Assembly (NCBI GenBank): GCA_031769625.1
Contig: JAUIMM010000171.1
Coordinates: 558,001 to 622,000 of the forward strand
DNA length: 64,000 nt
Origin: Taudactylus pleione
Taxonomy: Eukaryota; Chordata; Amphibia; Anura; Myobatrachidae
Reading direction: 5' to 3'
A program made the position numbers and the translations under genes. Under the pieces are notes generated by a model, which ran no database searches, was not told the DNA's origin, and saw only the letters and a list, made by a program, of their open reading frames with translations. This document shows, one piece after another, positions 12,150 to 22,432 of this stretch; position 1 is the first letter of the stretch, and every line of letters starts with the position of its first letter.

Positions 12150-12207
12150 GGTGTGACAAAAAGCTGTCTGCTGCATTTTAGCACTTCGTATACAGTTTCA
12201 GATTCAT

Positions 12208-13442
12208 GGCCGTTTTCAATTTGAGGTGAAAAGTCCATTTTCGGTGAAAAGTCCGTTTTCGGTGAAAACTTTTCGCCGATGACGTCATTTTCACCTTTTT
12301 TTGGCTTTTACCCCGTATTCAATTTGGAAGACTTTCCGCCTAGGCAGAAAGTCAATGCAATGTAATAGGCAAAAAAGTATTGCCTAAGAATAACAGGCAG
12401 AAAAAAGTGCATAATTGGGGTTTAGGGGTGCAACATTGTGGGAACCCCCGTGCAGCCTTCAGACAGTCCCCCAAAGGTAAACTGTGTAAAGAAAAATTAA
12501 AAAACACTTAGGACACCCAAAAAAATCACTTTGAATTTGGGGGCAAAAAAAAAATTGGGGGACAAAGTTAAAAACTAGCGAACTTGTCTCTAGTGGGGTC
12601 CCCAAGTGTGCCCCAGGTGTTTTTTCATTGCAGCTGCTTGCAGCAGATGGGTTTTTCATGATTTTTTCAACTCACTTTAGCAACTTTAAAATATGCTGAA
12701 CCCCATTTTCCTGGACCCCAAATTTGCTGGGCATAGTTATTTTTCCCTAAAAAACCTTCTAAATGCTCTTCTGCATCACCTTATTAAAAGCCGCATTTAT
12801 GCACCAGCATCGGCTATTGGCTCTGGCTACTGACAGCTTTTGGGGGGGGCCCTATGTCATTTTTTAAAAAACTTTTAACCTGTATTTTTACAGGTAAAAC
12901 ACAGTGGGAATTTTTGGGAAATAGTACAGGGACCCCCCTAAAGATGTGTAGACATAGGGGATCACTATGGTACCCCCATTTTTATCTCCTGAAGGAAGTC
13001 AGGGTTTCAAATAGCGGCGGCAGGTGCATTTTTGCAGAATTTTGTAAAAAATTTCCATGTACGCCAAATTTGATGGGACCACTTTAAAAAAAAAAAAAAA
13101 GCTAAGTGCTCTTCTGCATCACTTCTACAATGTCGGGGAAAAAAACAAATGCTGTGGCTATTTAAAAACCTGACTTTCTTTTGCAGGCAAAAACGGGGGT
13201 ACCCATAGTGGCCCCCCTGGTCTGGACATCTTTAGGAGGGTTCTACAATTATTTCTTGAAAATTCCCATTTTTTGTCGCCGCTCCAAGTCTTGCCGGTTC
13301 CCGATTTCGCCTATTTTCAAATTGAATATGGGGATATAACAGGCACGCATGCGGAAAGTTTTTGCCTCCAAACTGGCGATGTATGCGAAAATGGTATTTC
13401 GCCGGCAGAGGCAAAAACACTGCTTCAAATTGAATATGGGCC
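12208..13442. mobile_element. Foldback/MITE-like element of about 1.23 kb
   Basis: The ends are inverted: GGCC..TTTTCAATTTGAGG at the left and CTTCAAATTGAATATGGGCC at the right. Inner segments are also inverted: CCCCCCTAAAGATGTGTAGA and GGATCACTATGGTACCCCC near 12930-12985 match GGGGGTACCCATAGTG and GGACATCTTTAGGAGGG near 13195-13245. A short tandem (GAAAAGTCCGTTTTCGGT) lies near 12230-12270. No transposase is present. Frames at 13232-13621 are chance. Confidence 0.65.
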
Positions 13443-13607
13443 TCAGACTCATTCAAACACAGATGTACAGTGTAATGAAAGGCATTCTGATGATGTTGTA
13501 CTAACTGTTTGTGTATTATCCACACAAATTTGCAACACTGCTGGAAAAAAGGAAGCAAAAATGTATACATTTTTAGTAGATCATTTTCTATTTTAATAAT
13601 TTTAATT

Positions 13608-14110
13608 GGCAATGTTAACACTTATAATGTTGATACCAGATTGTTGACATGTATGATGTCAATATGGCCAAGTCTATATCATAAATGTTGGCACCAGAAA
13701 ATCTGATCATGGACAGAATGTCCACATATGAAATATATAGGGGTAAACTTACTAAAGTGAGAGTTTTTATAAGTGAGTTTGAAAAGTGATGTTGCCCAGA
13801 GCAACCAATCAGATTTTACTTACCATTTAACTAGCACTTTCTAGAAGTTAATAGCTAGAATCTGATTGGTTGCTATAGGCAACATCACTTTTAAAACTCA
13901 CTTCTAAAAACTCTCACTTTAATAAATTTACCCCAAAGAGTACATTGTCAAAATGTTGACTTTAGGGTTAAGTTTAGGTTTAGAGTTAGACTTGAAGCCA
14001 CATCATTAACATTCTGACCATGTTGTAATTTTGACAAATGACCATGTTAACATTTTTATGTGAACTTGGTTAATGTTGACATGATGAATGTCAACCTAGT
14101 ACACCAATCC
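13608..14110. repeat. Unclassified repeat rich in ATGTTGACAT words, split by a MITE
   Basis: Both flanks of the MITE at 13740-13934 carry recurrent words (AATGTTAACA, ATTGTTGACATG, GAATGTCAAC) and a GGGTTAAGTTTAGGTTTAG run. This suggests one older element interrupted by the MITE. It ends about 14 bp before the start of the large duplication. Confidence 0.45.
13740..13934. mobile_element. MITE, GGGGTAAATTTACTAAAG family, copy 2
   Basis: 195 bp, with termini GGGGTAAACTTACTAAAG and CTTTAATAAATTTACCCC. Both central boxes are intact: GCAACCAATCAGATTTT at the left and ATCTGATTGGTTGCTATAGG at the right, i.e. two facing CCAAT boxes. No clear target duplication. Non-coding. Confidence 0.9.
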
Positions 14111-14473
14111 CCACAATAGAGCCCAAGTTCATTATATGCCTCAGTGGTGCTCCCTAATGCCTACAGTAGTGCTCCTATTAAACACATGCATCCACAGTGG
14201 ACATATGAACTTTATTAAATTCATTTAAATTTAATTAGACATATAAACCACATATTTCATAATAAAGCCCTTGCAAAATATTAATAATTGGTGTTGTTGA
14301 CCAGCTGAAGTATGAAAAAGTGTTCTCTGTGTTCTCGTCCTGAGTCTGTCTTACAATTCAAGTTTTGGGAACTCCCCATACCCTCAAAACCTTAACCCAT
14401 ATGCTGTCTGCTGTTTGTTAGTACCATTGGCTACTGACAGAGAGCTCCTAAAATTGCTCACAGATGACAACCA

Positions 14474-14698
14474 TCATTCATCATTTGTTTGAGCTCTTTC
14501 AGTTCTCTCAGTGGGATTCAAGCAGAACACCATACAGTTTGTCCCTTTAAACTTGATGCCCAGTGCAACTGCAGTGCTTGAACTTGCTTTGAGCTGACCC
14601 TGGTTATTCAGTAGAACATGCTCTTTTTGTTCCTTAAATAACATCTTAATCAGCAATCCTAAAAGAAAGATTATACCTGCACATGATGCAAAGAACAA
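14474..14698 (-). CDS. Unidentified 74-codon frame with hydrophobic start (unit 1)
   Basis: The frame begins MFFASCAGIIFLLGLLIKML, a plausible single membrane segment (residues 4-20), followed by a polar tail with two cysteines and a charged end (ERTERAQTNDE). Its start is not compelling. TTTTGTTCTTTGCATCATGTGCAG, read in two parts as a pyrimidine-rich tract plus CAG, resembles a 3' splice site and overlaps the first codons, so if real this could be the last exon of a longer gene. I do not recognise the product, and it could be chance. The exact copy is at 25263-25487. Confidence 0.25.
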   Translation of the reverse strand: MFFASCAGIIFLLGLLIKMLFKEQKEHVLLNNQGQLKASSSTAVALGIKFKGTNCMVFCLNPTERTERAQTNDE

Positions 14699-14699
14699 A

Positions 14700-16370
14700 A
14701 GAATTGATTATATTGCTGTATAAATCAAAATTTAAAACATGGGCACTATTCAAACAATGCTGAAAGAACTATGGAGTTCCATTATGTTATTTATATATTA
14801 AGAAAAGAACAATAAATATTAGTTGCTCTTGTACTGTAAAAATTATTTGCTCTTTTTCACAGGGAGATCATAATGCAATTTTCAGTTGTGCAATATATGT
14901 CTGTATTCAGTGCTGAAAAAAAAGAGGGAGCTCATTCACTTTTTTTTAAATGGTGCTGGCTGTTTTTTATTTTAACTATCTGAATTGTTATATTTTTTGT
15001 ATTTAATGATATTTTTGTAAAATAAAATGTAATGTTTAATTTCAATAATCATAATATTTTGATCAATACATAATTGAGACAAATAAAAATTAGTAATGCA
15101 AAGACTGAGGTTCATGTTTAAAAATATGAATTACACAGCATAGAAAAGTGTAACTACAGTGAGTGGTATTGTTAAATCTACAGTAGCTGTTCATTATTAT
15201 TTTATCAATTAATATAATTAACTGTAACCTATTCACCATTTTGGTGTGTCTCTGTGGGCAGGATGTAGTCACCATCCCAGTGCAGACAATGCCGGCGTAC
15301 AGAATCCTGGCACCTGAATCCTGACAGCAGTTGGAATCCAGGCTCCAGAATCCCTATGGCTGCTATCACGATGGTGAGTTTTAGGGTTAGGCTAAGGGGT
15401 TAGGGGGTTAGGGTTAGGCATTAGGGTGAGAATTAGGCAGCAGGAGGGGAGGGTTAGGCTGCAGTAAAGGTGGGTTAAGGGAAAAGTTAGAATACTTGCT
15501 TTCATGCTGGCATTATCAGCGTTGGGAACGTGTACACAACCCTTCTGTGGCAACTAATGTAAATGAAAGCTACAGTAAGGAGGGTGATTTTTTTGTCTAT
15601 TTATTTTCACATATGTTCTGTATTAGTTACTAGTTAGTTTATTACATTTATTTTTAAGCTACAAAAAGCAGAACTAAATTTTTTTTATCTATTAGACTGT
15701 AGATTTATAAAATATGGTAAACAAATACTTATATAGCAGTTGGCATTTCAACCACCTATTAACTAAGTTATTATTTTGAAATTTTGCTTTATTTTATTTA
15801 GTTTTGTTTTTGTGAACAGATACCTACACTGTATTATAATTTGTATAATGTGAATAAAAACAATTGGGGCCATCTATAATAGTATGCATTATTCTAAAAT
15901 AAGTTACATATACTAACTTTATTTCAAATAGTTTCATTTGGCAATTTAATGCTCCCACATCAGTTTAAAAATGAGCCACATGTTCCAATTGTCCTGATGA
16001 AGAATTTTGAGCATTTCACTATTGCAATTTCTTGGTTCTATTCTTCAACATATTTCATGACATTACCCTTATCAAAAGCTTGATCTTAAAAATGTAATTA
16101 CTTGATAAGACAGGTCATTGCTTTCAACCAGGTCTGCCCACATCTCTTAAAACCTATGTTCTGATGAACTTATTGATTAGTGTCACTGTCAGCAGTCTGA
16201 TCTCTGTGAGAAGGCTGCTATTCCCAGCTACTAAAGTGTCATATATTGTCCACCAGTTCGTCTCTGATGCATGGAGCTGGGCATCTGCACAGTGGCATTA
16301 TTATTTCCAACTTATGGAATGCAGAAACCAGAAGTTTGGGCACCTGCACATTGGTGTATGCTCAGACTCT
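14700..16370. other. No gene; includes repeat with TTAGGG-like motifs (unit 1)
   Basis: AT-rich. From about 15250 to 15540 lies a more GC-rich block, probably an unclassified repeat, with a degenerate TTAGGG-type run (15370-15440: TTAGGGTTAGGC, GGGGTTAGGGGGTTAGGG). The plus frame 16164-16391 and the minus frame 15090-15275 show nothing recognisable. The same sequence recurs at 25489-27159. Confidence 0.5.
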
Positions 16371-16800
16371 GGGACAAATGTAATAGGGTGAGAGTTTAGA
16401 AAATGTGTTTAGCAGTAAACTCTCAGGGGTAAATTTACTAAGGTGGGAGTTTTTTTAGGAAGTGATGTTGCCCATAGTAACCAATCAGATTCTACTTCTC
16501 ATTTAGTTAACTCCTTCTAGAAGATAATACCTGGAATCTGATTGGTTGCTATGGACAACATCACTTCTTAATAGAACTCCCATCTTAGTAAATGTACCCC
16601 TCACACTTATTAAACTCGGCTAATGTAATAGAGCCCGAAAAAATGCAAACTCACATGTTTTTAGACTCATAAAACTCTAATGATTTAAACTCTCATTCAG
16701 ATGTTTTCCAATTTTGAAGATAAAACTCAACCAATGTGAGAGTATACTGCTAAATTCACTTTTCTAAAATCTAAAAATCCATCCTATTACATTTTGGCCC
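16371..16800. mobile_element. Outer MITE with a nested MITE (unit 1)
   Basis: The termini are inverted: GGGACAAATGTAATAGG at the left and CCTATTACATTTTGGCCC at the right. The flanking bases TCAGACTCT (16362-16370) and TCAGTCTCT (16801-16809) match at 8 of 9 positions, a possible 9-bp target duplication as made by Mutator-type transposases. Inside it sits a complete copy of another MITE (16426-16600), which splits the left terminal repeat from the rest. Copy in unit 2: 27160-27589. Confidence 0.75.
16426..16600. mobile_element. MITE, GGGGTAAATTTACTAAAG family, copy 3 (unit 1)
   Basis: 175 bp, termini GGGGTAAATTTACTAAGG and TAGTAAATGTACCCC, flanked by the trinucleotide TCA on both sides (16423-16425 and 16601-16603). 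This is the only copy here with a clear 3-bp duplication, which suits a PIF/Harbinger-type transposase. Both facing CCAAT boxes are present (AACCAATCAGATT and AATCTGATTGGTTG). Copy in unit 2: 27215-27389. Confidence 0.9.
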
Positions 16801-17513
16801 TCAGTCTCTTAAAAAAATAAATTTTGCTACAAAAGAATTGATTGATTAATGTATTATTGGTAGCACTTTAGCTTTTTTTTCACTATGGTTACTTAATATC
16901 TTTGAACCAGTTTTCCTCTGGAGACCATTGATGAATTTTCAATCTTTTCTGGACCTGTAAAACAAGAAACAGAACAACTATGAATTAAAGTTTATCAAAG
17001 TTATGCAGAAAATATTACATGTGATGTTGCTATAGTTCCTGGAGCCCACATTCCTTTTGGTCATATTAATTCCCTCATTAAGCTGGAAGACTTTAAAGGA
17101 ATAAATTGATGAAAATCTGGCTTGGGGTTTATTTATTCTTCTACCTCACCATTTAATTATTTCTATGCCAGAGATATAGCAAACTAAGACCTTGCATTGA
17201 TTACTTAGCTCTGATTGAGGACCTAAGATTGAACTTGACCTGCCTCGATGTTTGCCTTGTGATATCTATTACCAGACCTTTGCATGTACCTGAACTGCCT
17301 CTGTCTCTGCCCATTAGTTCTTGGATACCCATTACCAGACCTTGGAATGTACCTGACCTGCCTTAATCTTGTCCTTTTATATTTGATATATTTTACCTGC
17401 TTTTAGTTTGATATCTCAGTGTGTAACTGCTGGGTAGAGTTAACCTGCAGTTGCTGAGGTGTGTCACACCTGAGGGTAGGTTGGACTGGAACAGACATGG
17501 AAGGCTGAAGTGG
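16801..17513. other. No gene seen (unit 1)
   Basis: Includes a weak internal repeat at 17255-17395 (ATTACCAGACCTT, then GCATGTACCTGAACTGCCT or a variant, twice with about 63 bp spacing). No other structure recognised. G16826 is the base that differs from unit 2. Confidence 0.45.
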
Positions 17514-17759
17514 AGCCAAATGGCAAATGTTCAATAATTGAAATGATAGGCGAATATAAAATGATGAAGTATTGACCTTGAAATAATAGGGTACTTCCTA
17601 TCAATTCCGGTCACAAACCATGACTCCTTGATATTAAAGACTATAAACACTAATGACTAAGGTTAGAGAAAATTTACAATAAAAATGTGCAAAAAAATGG
17701 GAAAAAAGTGCAAGTGCATATAAACAAGTTCTCATATAATTTGCTGCTAAATGCAGCAA

Positions 17760-18450
17760 AGGAAATATTATTGCACAATTCCCTTAATTGAGGTGGTGAA
17801 AAATACAATTTATGTCTTAATTGTAACAAATATTTCACGTTTCCCAAATTAAATATTAGGGATGGTAATCAGATGATATTCAGTGTATATGAATCAATCT
17901 CTTTAAGTCAACAATTTAATATCATCACCCGTCAAATGATATTGCACAAATCCCTTAAATGAGGTAGTGAAAGGAACTTAATAAGAACCAATATTGCACA
18001 TGTTCCTAATATTTAGCTGCCAAAAAAAGTTAATATCCCAGATAAAGCTTATTGATGGTAATCAACTAGCGATATTGCACATCTCCCCTTTTATAGCTGC
18101 CACAATAAATAGAAAAGGAAATAAACAGTGTGCTTATTTGGACAACCTGTAGTCTATGGTAGTAGTACAAGTATTATTCAGTTGCAATAAACATAGGTAA
18201 TCAATAACATTAGATAAAATGAATGAATGATATTGCACATATCCTTTTAATGAGGTAATGAGAGAAAACTTAATTAGGTCTAGGAACCAAAATTGCACAT
18301 TTTCCTAAATATCGGCAGCAGAGGGAAGCAAATATCCCAAATAAATTGTATTGATAGGAGCAATAATCAATAACAATATTGCACATCTCCCTTTTATAGC
18401 TGCCACATTGAAAAAAGGAAACAAAAAATGTGCTTAGTTGGAATACCTGC
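17760..18450. repeat. PLE subrepeats with ATATTGCACAT motif (unit 1)
   Basis: The phrase ATATTGCACA followed by TCCC(T)TTAAATGAGGT or CTCCCTTTTATAGCTGCC recurs near 17765, 17937, 17992, 18069, 18227, 18280 and 18373. A pair of blocks of about 210 bp repeats with about 291-303 bp offset (17935 and 18226; 18067 and 18370). These lie in the long repeat and adjoining 3' region of the PLE. Role unknown. Copy in unit 2 at about 28549-29239. Confidence 0.8.
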
Positions 18451-19115
18451 AGAGAAAACATCAATAGGCTCTGTCTAATTTCCCTATTTGATTACATGTG
18501 AACAATAAAATACATAGTTGGTTACATTTCAAATAGTCCCCTCTTATATATTCACAATATGTATGTGTGTTAAGCTCTTAGAATCAAAAATATATAGTCA
18601 ATGCAAGCAGGTCAAATATAGCACAGGATTTATTTTGAATAAGTGATAGTAAGTGTCTCCCACTTCTACTTTCACCTGTTGTACTTGTTACCAAGAATTG
18701 GACAAGTGATGAGAGAGTAAAGAGCTGGTGCCTATGGAAAGTAAAGTGTAGTGGTGGGTTGTTAAAGATATAATTAGCGGGAGTTAGATGACCTCTGATG
18801 CCATCGGGTATTGCAGGAGTTAAATTCACCCAGATCACTCAGGTCACCACCAGAAAGTAGAGAAAAGTAGAATTGGCTACCTGTGCAGAGACCTGCCTGC
18901 TAGTGAGCGTGTTGGGAACCGGAATTGGAAGTCCAGTTTCCACTGCCTGTCAGCTGCAGTCATATGGCTTGCATTGAGACCATCATGTGCACAGTGTGCA
19001 CTGAACAGCTGTTCACATAACCTGAAGTGCACTCCGTCAGAATAAGAATTCAGCGGTGAACTGAGGAGCGTGTAAACAGTCAGCTGATCGGGTCCAAATA
19101 GGGATGTATTGGGAG

Positions 19116-19156
19116 TTGACACGCGTTTCACCGGGTAAGGCTTGCTCACAATGAGA
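19116..19156 (-). ncRNA. Degenerate hammerhead-ribozyme-like motif of the PLE (unit 1)
   Basis: On the minus strand: TTGTGAGCAAGCC, TTA, CCCGG, then TGAAACGCGTGTC. PLE repeats are known to carry short hammerhead ribozymes whose core is CTGANGA, a stem, then GAAAC. Here GAAAC is intact, but the first box is TTGTGA with one base missing, so it should not cleave. Copy in unit 2 at 29905-29945. Confidence 0.4.
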
Positions 19157-19444
19157 CACCTGGTTTCCATGGTCACAGTTTCCTGTATTAATGGTGGCTC
19201 AAACCAATAAGCATTCTTCTCAGAGTGATTGACATATTGCTTAGTCATGGCATATTGCTAATTTAAACTAGCTATTGGTCAGAACCATTTGATTGATAAA
19301 TAAATTGGCCAATCATGTAAACAATAGAAATAATAGATAACCCAACATAGATTTAACTTAGTAAAGATGAATCCACGATAAAAACAATAATTGTAAATGA
19401 TTGAGAACAGTAGTATGCAAAAAAGGGGGGAGGGAGGTAGAAGA

Positions 19445-19467
19445 AATATATATATATATATATATAG
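19445..19467. repeat. (TA)n microsatellite (unit 1)
   Basis: About 11 TA units in the PLE 3' non-coding region. Identical copy at 30234-30256. Confidence 0.95.
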
Positions 19468-21134
19468 GAAAGAAAAATTATTTATGATAAATATGGAGAA
19501 GACATGGAGAAAATCTATACCCTATATAGGTGAAAAGTAAAAAGTAAAAATTAAGCTGCATGAATTTAAGGAATTAAAAAAACAGTGGAAAAATATATTA
19601 AAATATATTAAAAATGTGTTTATAACTGGAAAAGTTACAGTAAAATGTGCAATTTATAACTAATGTGTATTGTATGATAATGGTGTGAAGTGTCATGGTT
19701 AAAGTGTATATTAAGTGAAAAGGAATATGATAAATAAATATATACATGTATTGAAAGTGAAGGAAGTTAAAGTGGATGTAGTGCATTAATAAGTATAGGT
19801 GTGAAGGGAAAGAATATAATTGATAAAAATAAGTGCAGCAATAAATATGAAAGTTGTAAAAAAATGTGTATAACATGGAAATTATAAAAAGGATTATTAG
19901 TGAGTCAGGTATCATCTAAGAATTCATAAAAAGGCATTAAAATTTATGTTTTCATTCATCACATTAGGGGAGATGCTACCCAATCTAAATGTCCAGTAGC
20001 TCTCTTTTTTCAGGAGTTCTTTCATGATATCTCCACCTCTAATACCTAAATGCAAGGTTTCCAAATCAAAAAACTTTAAGGTCTTTAACTGAGCCACTGT
20101 GTTTGAGAAAAAAAATGTCGCACAACCATTGTTAGCTGTTTCATCTTGATCCTATCAGATTCGGCGTGTCTAATATTACCCATGTGTTCAAGTATACATT
20201 GTTTCAACATGCGTGATATGATTCCCACATATTTCATCCTGCAGGAACACATGAGACAATAAATCACATTTTTCCTGCGACAGATGACATAGTGTTTTAG
20301 TTGGATTTCTTCTCCAAATTTATCCTTGATCATCTTGATGGTCACAAATCTTACAATTTCCACATGGATATGTCCCTGTCACTGCTAGTTTTTGGAGGGA
20401 ATGCTTAATATAGTGACTCCTTACCAAATTATCTTTCAAATTCATAAATCATCTCCAACTCATAGCAACCATTTTATCTAATATGGCTTCAAGATCTGAG
20501 TCAGATAGAAGAATATTCCAATTGCTACAAAAATTATCAAGAAATCTAATTTTATCAGACTTCTCCAAATTACTCTCCATGGGTTTGGGTCCCCCATAAA
20601 TCAGGGTATCCCATTTTGGTTTGAGTTGCAAAGTTGTGGGCCTTTTTGATGGTTCTGCCACTATATCCTCTCTCCTTTAACTGTTTCATCAAATCCAAAC
20701 TATTGGTCTGATAAATCATGTTATCAGAACAATTTCTTCGGAGTCTCAGTAATTCTCCCTTGTGTATGTTCTCCATGGTGGGAAGGATTTGTGAGCTTGA
20801 GTGATGTAAGAGGTTATTAGTTGCTGTTTGTTTCCTGAATAGCTCTATGGCTATCATATTGTCAGTATCTCTGTATATTCTCAGATCTAAGAAGGAAATA
20901 CTGTTGGAACTAACTTTATATGTGAATTTGATTTTCACATTGTTCTTGTTAAGTGTATCAATGAAATTATGTAATTGTTCACAATCACCTTCCCAAATGA
21001 CCAATATATCATTGGTATATCTAAGCCATGTGGTGATATGTTTGATTAGGTGACCATTGCCCTTGCTCCCACCACCCCAGAAACAAATTTATATATGTGG
21101 GGGCACATGCTACCCCCATTGCTGTGCTGCAAGT

Positions 21135-22432
21135 GTCATGGCTGCTGACACTTGAGACTCCTGGAAGGAGTCAGGCCTACTGGGCACTATAAACTGAGGT
21201 GGTTTTAGGAATGACCTGTTCATGGAATCTCAGTAACACAGAGTAAAAGTAAATAGAATTTATTCAAAGGCAAAATATATAGCAACTTTTCACATAAAGT
21301 CTCAACAACACAGAAGTTCAGATATGCAGTATTCAATATAGTAGTAAACCCCCATATGTAAATAAAGTCTCTGATACTAATGTGGTAGGGTACCCTGAGT
21401 CCAATATGAGGCTCAGGACCTCAGGATGCTATAAAGGACATTACTAGGGTTGATCCCAGTAGTGTGATGAAAATCCAAGACAGGCTTGAGCCCTGTGATG
21501 TGAAGCAGGGTTGAGCCCTGTGATGCAGTTAAGATTGGTGACAGGGTTGAGCCCTGCAATGCAGTGAAAATCCGGAGCAGGGTTGAGCCTTGTGATGTAG
21601 TAAAGATCCAGAGTAGGGTTGAGCCCTGTGATGTAGTGAAGATCCGGACCAGGGTTGAGCCCTGTGATGTAGTGAAGATCCGGGACAGGGTTGAGCCCTG
21701 CGATGCGGTGAAGGTCCGGAGCAGGGTTGAGCCCTGCTGCCTATTGGGGATCTGAAGTGGGATTGGGGCCCACAATGTAGTGAGGGTCTGGAGCAGGGTT
21801 GAGCCCTGCGGCATGATGGGGATCCGGAGCGGGGTTGAGCCTCACGATGCACGAAGGGTCCAGTGATGATAACTGTAACAGTGCAGTTGACAACTGCAGT
21901 AAAGGTGAGTTCAATGTCCATGGAAGTAGAAGACAACAGGCAGAGTAAATAATCCAGCAGTGGATGCAACCACAGCAATGGAACAGAATAACAATACTTA
22001 GGCAATGGCAATGCTGAGCTCTGCAGTGCAGCTGGTAACCAGTATCAGAAATTTAAATGGAACACGGGCAGAGATATAGCAAAATCCACAGCAAACCACA
22101 GGCACAGCAGGGATCTGGCAGGAGTCCAAGAAAGACCTGAAAGTAATGTTGCACAGACACTGAGACACAGTAAGCAACAGGCTTTATACTAGAGGTCTGT
22201 AATCCATAGGAAGTTTAGAACATGTGACCCAAATGGAATCAGGTTTGAAATAATAAGCAATCAGTAATCCCACAACCTGACAACACCTTTGAGACAGATG
22301 ATTATTTTAACTCTCTATCCCCTGTATGTGGAGAACGCCGGCAACCAGGATAGCTCCTCCAATGACCACAATGGAACTTTGGCAAATGTAGTTTATCTTT
22401 ACATACTGAAATAGTCACAGTCCTGATAGCAA
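21135..22432 (-). mobile_element. LTR-like insertion inside the PLE reverse transcriptase (unit 1)
   Basis: About 1.3 kb separates the reverse transcriptase sequence ending NYFSFNDQF from the continuing STAMG motif, so it is a later insertion. On its minus strand it has TGTCAGGTTGTGGG, a TATA box (AGTATAAAGCC at about 22182-22192) and a leader with pyrimidine-rich phrases, which suggests LTR and untranslated leader of an LTR retrotransposon, followed by a 36-bp minisatellite. No gag, pol or integrase is visible. Exact ends and target duplication could not be fixed. A 7-bp inverted pair AGTGTCA/TGACACT lies near the left edge. Copy in unit 2 at 31924-33221. Confidence 0.55.
21448..21865. repeat. 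36-bp minisatellite, about 11 units (unit 1)
   Basis: The unit is GGTTGAGCCCTG, then TGATGTAGTGAAGATCC, then GGAGCAG, with variants and one shortened copy near 21485. Because 36 is a multiple of three, three frames stay open through the array (minus RAQPCSGSSLHH repeats and QGSTLLRIFTTS repeats; plus RVEPCDVVKIRS repeats). These are repeat translations, not evidence of a protein. Copy in unit 2 at 32237-32654. Confidence 0.9.

Noticed and set aside
17514..18089. Calling the PLE direct repeats retroviral LTRs
   Set aside because: The enclosed gene is a PLE reverse transcriptase with a GIY-YIG-type nuclease; no integrase, protease or gag, and LTR-like repeats are normal for PLEs.
18877..19248. 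123-codon minus frame as a protein
   Set aside because: It lies in the PLE 3' non-coding region and overlaps the hammerhead-like motif; no recognisable domain.
21448..21865. Regular repeat array as a possible CRISPR
   Set aside because: Units are contiguous 36-mers without unique spacers, in a eukaryotic transposon setting; it is a minisatellite.
21529..22011. 160-codon minus frame with 12-residue repeats as a structural protein
   Set aside because: The repeats come from a 36-bp minisatellite, which keeps several frames open by arithmetic.
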